From Oikopleura dioica (taxonomy: Eukaryota; Chordata; Appendicularia; Copelata; Oikopleuridae), in assembly GCA_907165135.1 (NCBI GenBank), contig OU015567.1:15071001-15135000 (forward strand): a DNA stretch of 64,000 bases, read 5' to 3'. The position numbers and the translations under genes are program-made. The notes below the pieces were generated by a model. The model did not search any database. It worked only from the letters and a program-made list of their open reading frames with translations, and was not told the origin of the DNA. Below are positions 10,611 to 22,312 of this stretch, piece after piece (the first letter of the stretch is position 1; the number at the start of each line of letters is the position of its first letter).

Positions 10611-13600
10611 ATGTACCATCATGATGCGTTGCATCGTTTTCGCGATCACGAAAGTCTCAATCGCGGAAAGCTGGGCCACGCGACGGGATCATTGACGATC
10701 TCAGATGACGATTCCGGCTTCGCGCTCGAGGAATATGTTTGGGTTCCCCCTGGGCTGACCCCCAAGCAGGTAATGTCCTCTGGTTTCACTCTGAGTGAAC
10801 GGAAACCACTTATCGTCGGTTTCGGTTTTGCTATCGCCAAACAAGCTGCTGATTAGCGGTTCTTGCCGTATACCACCGGCCGGCCATTTATTCAGCATTA
10901 AGCTAGAACACCACCTTGTCCAAGAACCAGAGTGAAATTTCAAATTTGTAATAATCGACTTATCTAGGCTTAGATTGACATGATCCCTCCCGATTTTTTT
11001 TTAAGTCAGTTGACAAAAACCCGCGATAAACAAAATTTGGGCTAAGGGGGCTTAGACGTCTTGCTGGGCAGTGGTATCACGATGCTGTTAAAAAAGATCT
11101 TTCTTTTTCTGTTGTTTGAATTACAGTTTCGCGGCGCTACTTACTGTGTGAATGGATCGAGATTTAATCTTTGGAAAATTGTTGTTCAAATATTTGAAAT
11201 TTGACATTGGGCGTTATTGTCATCGAAATATGAAATATTCACGTTTAATTTTCAGGTCCAAGCGTATTTCTCCCGATTGCCGGAAAACCGCGTTCCATAC
11301 ATCGACTCCGAGGGTGAAAGGTGGCGAACGCAACAGCAGCTCCAGCAGAACCCTCCTCAAGATGGCAAGGTAAGAGATAGTAGATCTCAATCTTTACGAC
11401 TGAGTACTCGCAACTCGTCGACCAGCTGCGTTTTACTGGAGCCTGACTGATTTTTATCAAAGCCAGACCGGTTATTTTTTTTACTAGAAAAAGACAAACA
11501 TCCGGTATTCTAGCGCTCTTGGTATCAAGTGACTCGGAAATGCACAGCTTCTTTTCTGTTCAGTGCATTCCTCATACGTGCCCAGCACTCGATAGAATAG
11601 GCGTTTTTGTGCCGGTTGCGAGACATGGCTAGTTGGGCACGCACAATGCGAGGAATTCCATAACGGTATTAATTACCTTTCAAGGGACTTGTGTGACTGT
11701 GTGCCCTAGATCTCTGCGTGTGCGCGCATCTCGGCATCTGGGCACGCATGCAGAAATATAATCCTCCGGAAAATCCGGGTCGGCATAAAGGGTACCTCTT
11801 TGATGCGCCCGCCCAGACTCCATAAAGACCCAAAACATCTTTTGGCCAAGGGTGCACCTGTGGCAGGCAGTTTGAAGGAGATGCGAGTCGGCGGCGGGGA
11901 TCAAAGAGGCCACGGGCTCGTGTAAAATTTGCACTGTCCTCGATAAGGAAGATTACTGTCTATTTTAGGCACGCTACTGCAACGGCCTCTCCCTTGATGA
12001 GGAAAAGGAGCTGGAAATGTTTGCGACTCAGCGGAGTAAACTTAGCTTTGGCAGAGGAATCGTCCGACCGTATCACCATTACTCCGCAACCGCATGTTCA
12101 AAGGTGAGTGAGAAAGAGGACCGACACCGCACGTCCTCAACACCGCGTTCTCATCTTCGCGTTCCATTCCAGACCGAGCAATAAAACGCATTCTAGTGCG
12201 AAAGCCAGATCAACTACGGCGAACTGATGGTGACCTCCCAGCGCGCGGGACACAGCTATGCCTGGCATCCGGAGTGCTTTTCCTGCCAAACCTGCGACGA
12301 ACTACTGGTCGATTTACAGTGCTACTTCCACAATGGGCGCATATTTTGTGGACGGCATCACGCTGAGACGATCAAGCCGCGATGCGACGCCTGCGACGAG
12401 GTAAATAATAATTGCTTGTTAAAATCGACCATTTCTCGGACAGTGGCTTATCCTGGATTAGGCTCATTATTAAAGTTGTGCTAAATTTTTAACCGGTTTT
12501 GACATGATAGCACGTTTACGACGTTGCCTCTTGACTCGGCGTCTTGAGGCACACTTGAGGATGACACGGACAGTCGAAACTGGGCACACTACGCCATACT
12601 ACGACATCCGTTGGCACATATTTGCGTATTATGTGTATCCTGAATTAAGCTACTACTACTACTGTTTGGCGACGACTGCTTTTTCGTAGAGGCATTCCTA
12701 ACTATCGCTGATGGTCAATGAGCTCTTTCATAGAACCAAATCTACACTTTATTCATTAGATAGCCCATCTGCGGCAAATATTTGAGAAAAACTATGAGAA
12801 CCCGTATAAGCATGAATCGGAAACTCGTCCTTCCGGATGACTGGAAGGCATATTTCCTTAAATTTCTCCAGGCACGTAAAAGGACCGGCCAGTTTCCGGC
12901 GTATCCACCCCATCTTGACCTTGAGCTGTCAGAATCCAATGTTTTGTATTTGCGCCTGGTTCAACTGGAATTTTCAGATCATCTTCGCAGACGAGTGCAC
13001 AGAAGCGGAGGGACAGCATTGGCACATGCGGCACTTTAAATGCACAGACTGCGATGTCATTCTTGGCGGACAACGATACATCATGAGGTAAGCGCAGCTT
13101 CAGCCCATCTGGAGATTCATCAAACACTTTCAGAGAAAAGAAACCCTTTTGCACTGGATGCTTCGAGCGCAAGTTCGCCGAAGTTTGCGCGAAGTGCAAG
13201 GCCACGATCGGCATCGACGAAGGGCAAATGCAGTACAGAGGCGCTCACTGGCATGCTACAGAAAATGTAAGTTCATAAAAACGTGATTTTAATTGCCTAA
13301 ACAAGATCCTCCAAATCGAATCCGCCGCAAATAACTTTTTATGGACGCATTTAGTTATATTATACGAGATAATTAGGGGGTTAACGATAACTGAAGACTG
13401 ACCAGACTTTGACGTTGTTGTTTTCAGTGTTTTTCCTGCTGCACTTGCCAAAAATCGCTGCTCGGCCTGCCCTTTATGCCCCGCGACGATGTGATTTTCT
13501 GCTCCAAATCGTGCGCTGACAACCTTGGACAAGTAAATTCAACTCTCATGTTGATAAAAATATAACCAAATATCTTCTAGCTAATCGAGGCACAAGTTCC

Positions 13601-14735
13601 ACAATCCCAATTCGCAAGACATTCCCTTCTCATCCAGGACGACGTTCAAGAAAGTCCAAGAAACGCTAGGTAACTGACCATCATTTTAATTAACCAATTT
13701 TAAATCATGATTTAGTCACAACTCTACCTTCGAGCATCTCCACGGTGAATCGAAGCCAGATTTCCCACCACCTCCACCTCAAGTTACCAACATTTCAACC
13801 CATGACTCCGCAGCGACAAGCAGTATTAAAAGCTCGGACTACACGACAATCATCGACGATTACCTCAACAACTCTCGCAATGGATCTCCTGCATCTAGTG
13901 CTCCCACTCCTACCCGACGAAATCGTCCTCCACCTGTTCCTACTATTCCAAAGCCTCTCCTAACTCCTACCCCCGAAATCACGTCAATTCGAGAATCGAC
14001 GTCTGAAAGAAATGCTATGGTCACGATAGCTGAGCAGATCGAAACGATTGATCTTCGCTCACCCTCTAAAACTCCTGAAAAAGATGCAGTTCCACCTCAA
14101 CCCACTCCGAGGAAGAAAGTCCGGGGAATCCTCAAAAGCGAGCCCCACTTCAAGACAACTCCTCCGGAAACCCTGACTCAGTTAATTTTTCTCGAGGTCA
14201 ACCTTTCTCTGCTTCTTGCAGATCTGCTGGTGGACGAAAAGCGCCAAAGACATCTGGATACATGTCCGAAATTGATCCTAAAGCTGAAAAGTGCTCCAAA
14301 AAACTGAGAAGAACGAGAAGCACGGATTTGATGAACCGAAAAGACAAACTTTACTTTGAAGACCATGCTGACTGGTGTTCTACGTGTACTTCATCATCTG
14401 ATGATTCTGATTATGATAGATGGGACGAAGATACATTCACTGCTGGCACTTCTGTTCTAGCAAAGTCAAGACCAAACCCGCAGCGATACACCAAGTCCAG
14501 GCAGCTCTCCAGAAGCACGTCTCATGGAGCCAGTTCTTCGCAGAAGAAAAAGAAGCCCATGCGACCCTCCGGCGATTCCTCCAACCCAGTTTCGGAATTT
14601 ATCTACTTCGATGACCGATACGAAGTCCGCCGTCCTGAATGGATCCTCGGAACGACGATGTACGCCCCCGATCAGCCCCTACAAACATCTACAAAGAAAA
14701 AGAAGAAGCACCGAAAACGATGCGTTGTACAGTAA
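10611..14735 (+). CDS. prickle: Prickle, PET-LIM planar cell polarity protein
   Basis: Ten exons give a clean 675-residue frame: 10611-10769, 11256-11369, 11969-12103, 12197-12400, 12978-13087, 13134-13266, 13428-13532, 13581-13669, 13716-14180, 14222-14735. The PET domain begins near residue 38 ([14 protein letters not shown], then [10 protein letters not shown]). Three LIM domains follow, with Cys/His pairs throughout, including [14 protein letters not shown] and HWHATENCFSC. The tail contains DWCSTC followed by a Ser/Asp-rich run, as in other prickles, and a Lys-rich stretch before a C-terminal CVVQ. CVVQ is a CaaX prenylation box, known in this family to target the protein to membranes. 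Prickle acts in non-canonical Wnt/planar polarity with Vangl and Dishevelled. Introns 1, 2 and 4 (about 490-600 bp) are long for this genome and may hold regulatory sites. Confidence 0.95.
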
Positions 14736-14935
14736 CGACTTTGCCCAAAAGCCTTTCCTGCTCGTTTTTTTCCTTCCAGAAAGTGAAACTCCCATCCGCC
14801 TGTTCAACAAAAAAAATGTAAAAAAAAGTAACCGAATAATGTTCCAGCAACTTTTATGCCTCTGCAATTTTTTATTTAAAAAAAATGCGATAAACGCGTT
14901 GAAGCAATCCTTGTACTATTCTGTAAAAAGTAACA

Positions 14936-14941
14936 AATAAA
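14936..14941 (+). promoter_or_regulatory. Polyadenylation signal of prickle
   Basis: AATAAA lies 200 bp beyond the prickle stop in AT-rich DNA. It is the first canonical signal downstream. Confidence 0.7.
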
Positions 14942-15533
14942 AAACTCGAAAACATTAAATTTAACAATTTTTAATTTGAAACCACAAAGGAAATTTACTC
15001 ACATGAGTTTCTTTTCCGGTCATTTATGTTTTAAATGACGTGACCTTCCGGAATGAATTCGAATGATGTAATTAATTTCGTCGATAAATTATTAACAAGT
15101 TGCAGCGTGATCGGAAACCGAGCTAACTGCAGTGTCGCCTCCTCGTCGCATCCGAATACGGTTTCTGTCAGAGTCATGTCCACATCAAGTACCTGTTTTG
15201 GCACCTGTCACAAGGTCGTTGTGTCCCGGCGGCATAGTGACCATAGTATTTGCAAAAAAAACCCTTTGCTTGTAAGATGTAATCCGCTCCCTTTTTCATA
15301 AGTTTGAAATATTCTGAAAGGTTAAAACTTGACCAAAGGTGAACTTTTTCTTGTTATCTCCAGATGTTTGCAGAAATCGTATCAGTTTGTTTTGTACGAA
15401 AAGTAGACTCAACAAAAAACTTTATACGATTTTGGACCATAAAATATTACGGCTCCACCCAATAAGTATTCTGAAAACCTGTTCGAATTTGGACTTGCTT
15501 TCATCATTATAGAGAAAATCAAATTTCTTAAAA
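14942..15533. other. Intergenic between prickle and GATM
   Basis: AT-rich, with no supported gene. It should contain the GATM promoter, but I see no clear TATA box. Confidence 0.5.
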
Positions 15534-17346
15534 ATGCTTAGCAGTCTTCGACGGAAAGCGACTCAAACAGTCTTGAGGTAAAAAAAAATAACAGAATTTT
15601 GACAGAGTAAACGAATTTCTCAGAGCAACAAGCACTCAAAACGTCAACAACTCGCCTGTTTGGGACCGTGGGATAGAACTGAAATAACAGCTTTCATTTG
15701 GAGATTATAATTAGTGCCTAAACTGTCGTTTTTTCGTTAGACCAAAGGAATTTTCATCCCAAAATAGGCCTGGAACGAGTGGGACCCGCTCGAGGAGGTT
15801 ATTGTTGGTCGAGCAGAAAATGCCATTTGCCCTCCCCTAACTCACGAGGTGAAAGCGAACACATACGAATACTGGTGGGACTACTACAATGACAATGCTG
15901 GAAAACCTTTTGGTGGCGTCGAGGAACGGTTCAATGATAAAATAATTAGTTTAACGGCCTTCCTTGTTATGTAACTTTATTGATGAAGAGCCGCCAATAA
16001 GCACATCAAAAAAGCGATCGCGGAAATGGACGAAGTGTGCAAGATCCTTGAGCTTGAAGGTGTCACCGTCCGACGACCCGAGATCATTGACTGGTCCAAA
16101 GACGTGAAGACGCCTCACTTCGAAGCACAAGGAAACCAGTTTAGACTAAACAGATAATGCCCTGACGTATCGGAAACAGAATGTGTCGAACTGGGCGTCA
16201 GGACTCTACGCCGCCATGCCAAGGGACATTTTAATGACAATTGGCGACGATATTATCGAGGCTCCGATGGCCTGGAGGTCACGGTAAGTTGCAAAATTCA
16301 GCGCACAATGGGGTTCTTTATTCGCGCGCTTTAGATTCTTTGAATACCAAGCGTACCGTCCAATGATCAAAGACTACTTCCGACGAGGTGCAAACTGGAC
16401 CACTGTGCCAAAACCACACATGTCTGATGAGCTTTACGACCAAAATTATCCAGTAAAATCAGTTCTATTATCAATATTCGCAGCAATTTCAATAGATTAA
16501 AAACGTCGAGGATCGGCACAGATTAGCCGAGCAAGGAAAATTCGTGACGACTGAGTACGAGCCGTGCTTCGATGCAGCTGACTTTATCAGAGCTGGAAAG
16601 GATGTTTTTGCCCAAAGAAGTCAAGTTACGAATTACATGGGATTGGAGTGGATGAGGCGTCACTTGGCGAAGAAGGGAATCAAGGAAGAGTACAGAACAT
16701 CATCAAATGATACACTTTTCTATCTTTTTTCGATCTAAGAATTCAATCAAACTATCTATTCATGACTCGCCATAGCTTCATCTCGTGAGCTTCAAGGACC
16801 CCAACCCAATGCATATCGATGCAACATTCAACATCATCGGCGAAGGCTTGGTTCTTTCTAACCCCGATCGACCATGCAAACAAGTGGATCTCTTCAAAAA
16901 AGCCGGCTGGGACATTGTCAAGCCACCACTTCCGACCATTCCAGACTCGCATCCAGTAATTATCTGCACTCAGGCTTGTTCACTCAGCATTTAGCTTTAC
17001 ATGAGTTCGAAATGGCTTTCAATGAATGTTTTGATGATCCGACCGGATGCAGTACTCGTCGAAAGAGATGAAATTCCAATTCAGAAAATGTTCGAAAGTC
17101 TTGGAATCAAATGCATAAAGGTACTGTAAAGAATTTTTCAATACAGTGATTTTCTGACTAGGCATCGATCCGCTACGCCAATTCCCTTGGTGGAGGATTC
17201 CATTGTTGGACAACTGATGTTCGCCGAAAAGGTTTGAAACAGACAAAATATCGAAAGAATAAACGATTTGATCAGGTGAACTGAAATCGTATTTCGATGT
17301 TGAGTACGACTACCCAGAAGACTTCCTCTTCAACCAACCAGAATGA
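15534..17346 (+). CDS. GATM: Glycine amidinotransferase, mitochondrial
   Basis: This enzyme transfers the amidino group of arginine to glycine, giving guanidinoacetate, the first step of creatine synthesis, in mitochondria. The start [15 protein letters not shown] looks like a transit peptide. Conserved blocks follow in order: [78 protein letters not shown] and [16 protein letters not shown]. The last holds the catalytic Cys after FH, and HID holds the catalytic His. Exons: 15534-15577, 15624-15657, 15768-15912, 15991 to about 16130, 16180-16283, 16335-16452, 16496 to about 16687, 16776-16955, 16995-17120, 17162-17231, 17276-17346. Two junctions (after 16130 and near 16687) have no usable GT donor and seem to be GG-AG and GA-AG introns. 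Exon 2 is short and its donor is uncertain. Confidence 0.92.
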
Positions 17347-17462
17347 AAGAACAGAGAAGTCAATGATAGAATATTGTAGCTCAAAATAGACTTTTAACAT
17401 GTGCAAAGAGACAAAAAACATGAATTTCCAATAATTGTCGTATTTACAGTTGTTTATTTGAA

Positions 17463-17834
17463 TCAAGAAAAGTACTGTTGAGGAGCACCCTGTCCTCGTC
17501 CTTTGAACAGAAAAGCGTTTCTCTTCGCCGAGTCGGTATCCATTTGTTTCTCAATTTTGCGCGCAGTGAACACGTACCAAGTTCCGACGCCAATCACTGC
17601 CACCAAATCGAAAACGCAAAGTGCGGACTCACTGAACCGATAAATTAGCGTCCTTCAAACTATTTTGCAAACAAAACAGAAAGAATTTGCTTACCTTAAA
17701 CTTGAATAAAGAAAGGCTGAAAAATAGAAAGCTTTCTTTTGGAACCAAATGGCACTTGTGAGAAGCCAGGTATGCTGAATGCAGATGAAAATGGCCATGA
17801 TAATGAAGAGCAATCGCAGCGAGAGATCTTCCAT
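17463..17834 (-). CDS. Small multi-pass membrane protein, unidentified
   Basis: Two exons (17695-17834 and 17463-17631) joined by a canonical 63-nt intron give about 102 residues. The protein is mostly hydrophobic. A segment with LLFIIMAIFICI follows the start, and a second hydrophobic region spans the exon join and ends near VIGVGTWYVF. A short charged tail ends in GRGQGAPQQYFS. I do not recognise the family. The gene is convergent with GATM, with 116 bp between the stops. The first Met used here follows a UTR-like stretch, and an upstream exon cannot be excluded. Confidence 0.6.
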
Positions 17835-18410
17835 CTTTCTGTCGAATTCTTTGCCGCTGCGGAGTCTTCAAGCAAAATTTATTTCCCACTTCAATCTTTA
17901 CGACTTACTTTTGGACCCTAAAAGTGCCGGATACTCTTTCTCTCAAAGTGCGCAATTTTCGAAAGCGCACCATATCGAACAGCTCCCCTCCGGCCTACCC
18001 TTTGTTTTCTCAACCCACGGATATTTTTTTTCCAAAAATGCGAAAAAAATATTGACTCAACCCTTCAAGTTGAGCCCCGGGTGAAGGCTCGCGGCGAACT
18101 TGCTCTTGATGATATTGATTTTCCTTTCAATTTTGAAATATCGCTTAGGTTGGGATCAATCGCGGATTATCTCTTTTCGTTTACTTTTCTGATGATTAGG
18201 GGTGAATGAGCGTATTCCAAGGACGGGGAGCCTTGGTGAGACCGACAAAGGTTAGGTGAACAGAGGCGGCATGAATTATGAAAAAGGTCTGGGTAATAAA
18301 ACATCCTCGGACCAGCAAAGCAATTTTACAAATGACTTGCGCAACTCCCCTGAGGATGATCAGGCTTATTTCGATAGTTCAACGAAAAATTTATTGTTTC
18401 AAGAGTTTAT
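17835..18410. other. Intergenic, no gene seen
   Basis: No supported coding sequence. The region holds the probable promoter of the small membrane protein gene and the 3' flank of the Ly6-type gene. Confidence 0.5.
18390..18395 (-). promoter_or_regulatory. Polyadenylation signal of the Ly6-type gene
   Basis: Minus-strand AATAAA lies 16 bp past the stop at 18411-18413. Confidence 0.6.
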
Positions 18411-19329
18411 TCAGTATCCGTAAGATTCGCCAGTGTAAGCCCATTCGGCTCGGGTGGTTGGGTACCACCATTCTGGGTCTTTAACGCAGTTGTCTTCATC
18501 ACAACATTGTCGGCAGACGGAGTGGCCGTATTCGGGTTCTGGTCGGCATTGTGTGTAATCAGGGTTCTATAAAAACAATCAATCATCGATCTTGTTTTGG
18601 GAAACTTACCGCGTTCTGGAAGTTCTGGGCTTGGTTGTTCGAGCAAGCCATCTTTTGCTTGCAACCAGTAATGATGCTTTCGATGTATCTAGCCTGGCCT
18701 CGGACGTGGCTTCTTTCTCTGATCTCTAACTCGCATGATTCCTGGTTCGATTGACAGGTTTCTTCGTAGCCGTTGTTGGCGCATTCCTCGAAGCTGGTGG
18801 CGTGACATCTCCAGCACTTGAGCCCAGTGGAGGGGTATCCCGTTGGGTTTTTGACTCCTCCATATGGATTCTGCGCGGGGTAGTTGTTGTTGGCGTTGTA
18901 GGAAGCGCCGGCGTTGTAGTTGCTTGCTGGTGGTTGCTGATAGTTGTTGCTGTTGTAGTTGTTGCTTGCAGTGTTGTATTGATTGTTGGAAGGGTAGTTG
19001 TTCTTAGCAGGCTGGTAGTTATTGTTGGCGTACTGGTCGCTGGCTGGTGCCTGGTAGTTTTGCTCGACATAGCCATTTCCGTTTTCATAGACATCACCTC
19101 CGCCAGTGCCAAATGCACCGCCGGTAAGATCGTTGTAAGGGTCAGCAACATAGTTGTTGTTGCTTCCGGCGTTGTAGCCGTTGTTAGCGGGGTACGCGCC
19201 TCCATTGCCGTTCAAAGCATTGATCTGCTCCTGGTAGCTTCCCATAAGAGTCTTCGAAGCGTCGGCACCGGGGCCATCACCTTCCTGAGCAGCAGCGAGA
19301 ACGACGAGGGTAGCGTTGAAGAGCTTCAT
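18411..19329 (-). CDS. Secreted Asn/Tyr-rich protein with C-terminal Ly6/uPAR-like domain
   Basis: Two exons, 18610-19329 and 18411-18566, joined in phase 0 give 291 residues. The N-terminus (MKLFNATLVVLAAAQ) is a short signal peptide. Residues about 40-160 are low complexity, dominated by Asn, Tyr, Gln and Pro with repeated NNY. The C-terminal 110 residues contain LKCWRC, further spaced Cys and a closing CRQCCDEDNCV, the Cys-Cys...Asp-x-Cys signature of three-finger Ly6/uPAR domains. The intron falls inside this domain. I see no GPI or transmembrane tail, so it is probably secreted. An adhesive or extracellular-matrix role is inference. Antisense frames over the repeat are shadows. Confidence 0.85.
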
Positions 19330-19768
19330 TTTTGATATTCAAAATTCAAGTTCTTCCTTTTTGTTTTGCAATTGGAACGAAACACAGGCTTTTATATTGC
19401 CCGCGCGCGTTAATGCAATTTGAAATTGAGAAAAAGAGCCGAGGTTGTCACGAAATGTCAAGCCTAGCTTCGTTTTATAACATCAGACGGGGCAGAATAT
19501 ACGAAGAAACGCGGGTTTTTTCGCGACTGTTTTGAACTTTTACCGTTCATTCGCAAAAACAAAACCGTATCTAGTAAAATTTCCTCAAAATTATTGACCC
19601 TTATTTCACTCAGCTTCCATTTTGCTAAGTCAGAGTCCGAAGTCTTTTTCACACTTCCATGCAACTTTACCATTGCTAGAGCATTTGATAGACGTAGAAG
19701 GTATTCTATTTTGAACTCTTTTCTATCGTTTCAGCAAGCCGATTTGGTTGAGATAAATTTGAATAAAA
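19330..19768. other. Divergent promoter region
   Basis: This interval separates the minus-strand Ly6-type gene from the plus-strand orphan gene at 19769, so it must hold promoters for both. The only clear element is a minus-strand TATA box (19389-19396). Confidence 0.5.
19389..19396 (-). promoter_or_regulatory. TATA box of the Ly6-type gene
   Basis: TATAAAAG on the minus strand about 60 bp upstream of the start codon leaves room for a short leader. It is the best-matching core promoter in the window and suggests strong, regulated expression. Confidence 0.65.
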
Positions 19769-20607
19769 ATGAGCCAAGTTATGGGAGCAAAGCCTTGCGA
19801 GGATTGCAGTTCCAAAATTGAGAGTTACCAAAAGATTATCGATGTTGAAATGGAAAAACTTATCTCATTTCGAGGACATGGATGCGGCGTAGACTACAAA
19901 TATGTTCAAGATGTCGAGAAGAAGTACGCGATCAATAAGGAGGAACCATTTAATGAAGAGGAAATGCTGTTGGTCATAAAGCTGATTTTAGTTGGTGCTA
20001 AAAAAATTCACTTCACTCTTCAAAATGAGATAGATATTTCTTTCCATGGGATCACGATTAAAACGAAAATGGAAGGGAGAATTGATAGGTAATTATAAGT
20101 GTATTTGCTATATTCACGAATATAATTTCAAATAGTCTAATTACGGCATCAATAATTCTTTCTTCCCTTGAAAATCGGAAGCCCGTTGTGTATCTTACCA
20201 CAAGTGATGATCAACAAAGAGGAGTCTGGGAAAAGGATAATGAAAAATTGAGTTTCATACTGAAAAAGAAGGAGGAGAAGCTTTCTTGGGCAATTCGTCT
20301 CCAAGATCAGGATGAAAAACAATGGATGTATTCGAACTATCTAGAGGAAGTGGATGATGCCTGCACGATATGCTTCGAAAATAAAAATAGAATTCGAGAA
20401 ATGTTTTACAGCGAGATGAAAGAGATGATGAATTCTCGTGGTCAAGGAAGACTATATTTAGGCCTCGGACGTAAAAATCCATCACCATCATCGGAGCATC
20501 GTATGGGATTGAGAATAGGCTCATTCGAAAGCTCTTGGAGAGGGCTTTCTTATGAGCAAATGAAAAAATTGGACCCTCTCTCCCAGTTTTGGGTAATCTG
20601 CCGTTAA
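19769..20607 (+). CDS. Orphan protein A of a tandem pair
   Basis: Exons 19769-20088 and 20136-20607 join in phase 2 across a 47-nt intron and give 263 residues. I do not recognise the family. The protein is charged and mixed alpha/beta in character, with no signal peptide or membrane segment. CEDC near residue 10 could be a metal or disulfide pair. Residues about 70-105 (NEEEMLLVIKLILVGAKKIHF onwards) match the start of the neighbouring gene at 20818. A TTTCAG lies 35 bp before the ATG. The last 50 codons form one arm of a large inverted repeat with DNA just beyond the stop. Confidence 0.7.
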
Positions 20608-20780
20608 AGATAAAGTCGAAAAACATTTTTACGAAATAACTTGAAACAGGGAGACAGGGTCCAATTTTTTTATTTGCCGTCAAGAAAGTTCTCTTTAAGA
20701 GCTTTCGAATGAGCCTACTCGTCCTCATACGAAGCTCCGATGGTGAAAATCGATATTTTTACGTCCGAGGCCTAACTATA
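20455..20780. repeat. Large imperfect inverted duplication at the 3' end of orphan gene A
   Basis: Arm 1 (20455-20590) encodes the C-terminus of gene A. Arm 2 (20643-20780) is its imperfect reverse complement, for example GGCCTCGGACGTAAAAAT, GGCTCATTCGAAAGCTCTT and AAAAAATTGGACCCT. A spacer of about 52 bp separates them. The arms differ at many positions, so the duplication is not very recent. A transcript reading through both arms would form a long hairpin. Confidence 0.85.
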
Positions 20781-20817
20781 TTCTCACAAAAATGAACACA
20801 ATGATGATATTTTTCCC

Positions 20818-21248
20818 ATGCAAGTCTTTGAGTGGAATCCATTTGATGATAATGAATTATTTACCCTGATCAAAGTTATTCGCTTTGGTGCAAAAGGATT
20901 CAACTTCACTATTAAAAGTGACACAGAACTCGACCTCGAGTATCAAGGCTTCCGATTGAGAACAGAGTTCAGGAAAGATGTGCCAAAATTCCGTACGTAA
21001 GCAACTATCGAAAAGTAAGTGAATGCCAATATTCATTTAGCAATAAAATGGGAATAGAATTGAAATTGGTGATTGAATTTCCGGAAAATGAGAGAAAAAA
21101 TTTCTTTGGAAGGATGTTGGATCATAAGGAAAAATGTCTCCCCTATGTATCATTCCGTATGTCGAGGAGAAGCTTAACTTATACTGTCTGGTGTAAGAAT
21201 GATCCTGAAAAGATAACTTGGAGCTGTGATAGATTCGCTACTAGGTAG
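20818..21248 (+). CDS. Orphan protein B, shortened paralogue of A
   Basis: Exons 20818-20996 and 21041-21248 join in phase 2 and give about 128 residues. The opening (DDNELFTLIKVIRFGAKGFNF...) aligns with residues about 70-105 of protein A. It lacks the N-terminal 60 residues and the C-terminal half. It may be a truncated copy, or I may have missed outer exons. It lies immediately after the inverted duplication, so it probably arose in the same rearrangement. No function is assigned. Confidence 0.5.
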
Positions 21249-21454
21249 CTACTGATGATTCCCCTGAGTAATACATGAGATATAAACTGTGTAATTTATT
21301 TATTATGTGATTGGCACAGTCGGAATATGATATTCCGAATATCAAAAATCTCATGGCTACACAAGATTATTCGTTCGAATATACCGTATATTATAAACCC
21401 AGTCGCAAAGACCTTATCGTTTATCAAAGATACCGTATCAGTGATACTCTTTTA

Positions 21455-22294
21455 TTAACAGTTGGTCATATAAGGATACTTGTGATAAATTTGAGTAATT
21501 AAAGCATAGCCGACATTGTCTTCAAGCGAGAACGATACTTCTTTACTTGATATATTCATCTGCAGCTCAAGAAACGCATCTGCATCTCGACTAAAAAGAA
21601 GCATACGCCCATGACTATTAATAAGCATATTGTAATCAAAGTCTAAATATTTTCCAGAGAGAATATTATCCAACATTTGACTGCCAAGAAAGATCCAACG
21701 GTCTTTTCCTCGGTTAAAAGTGCACGTAAGAAAGAGGATCTTTCAAGAAATTTAACCGTTGCCGAAAGTATATCTGTAAACGATTACCCATCTTTGAAAG
21801 TCTGGCTCTCTCCCTGCCACCAAGAAAAAGTTTACGCCAGTGTCGTCAGCAATCGGTACCGCGTCGGTTACATCGGAGAACAAAACTTCGCAATTTTCTT
21901 CGTGAGAGAAGATCACTTTGTTTCCCATGCATTTATTGCCCCAGTACGAATACGACCACTCTAAAAACTTCTGTCCCTATATTTGTTATTGGAAGAATTT
22001 ACCTTTATCCGAGATACTTGAGAGAGAGCTCCATCTTAAATTTATTTCATAGCCAATTTTGGAGACAATATAGATTTTTCCTCTCCAAGAGTACATGTGC
22101 GATCTTCCTTCTTGAACAAATTGGCCGAGTCGCGCTCTGAGATAAGATGAACGCCTGTGTATCGATGGATTCAGGAAGAAGCATTGATCGGGAGAATTTT
22201 CAGGAGAGCACATGATGATGAGGTTACTAGAATCTTCCTCAAGCCAACCGGATGTAAGTGAGGATCCGTGGGCGAAGTTGAACTTATAAGACAT
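21455..22294 (-). CDS. Downstream exons of the membrane-anchored Cys-rich protein, or a second cistron
   Basis: An exon ending near 22006 begins MSYKFNFAHGSS. It splices through GTAAAT...TTTTTAG to an exon that starts at 21961 and reads EWSYSYWGNKC. That frame runs open to about 21764. A further open frame at 21455-21676 (LDNILSGKYLDFDYN...) probably belongs to the same gene, but I could not resolve its splice site. Repeated short beta-strand-like blocks (for example HMYSWRGKIYIVS) resemble Kelch-type propeller blades; this is a weak impression. Only 18 nt separate it from the upstream frame that ends at 22313. Confidence 0.5.
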
Positions 22295-22312
22295 TCTACT
22301 AAAATCTGTTTT

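Noticed and set aside
18726..19335. Long frames overlapping the Ly6-type gene in other frames and on the plus strand
   Set aside because: They are shadows of the AAC/TAC-rich repeat. The minus-strand frame has the signal peptide and the Cys pattern.
20255..20728. Minus-strand 157-residue frame over orphan gene A
   Set aside because: It is the mirror image produced by the inverted duplication and has no independent support.
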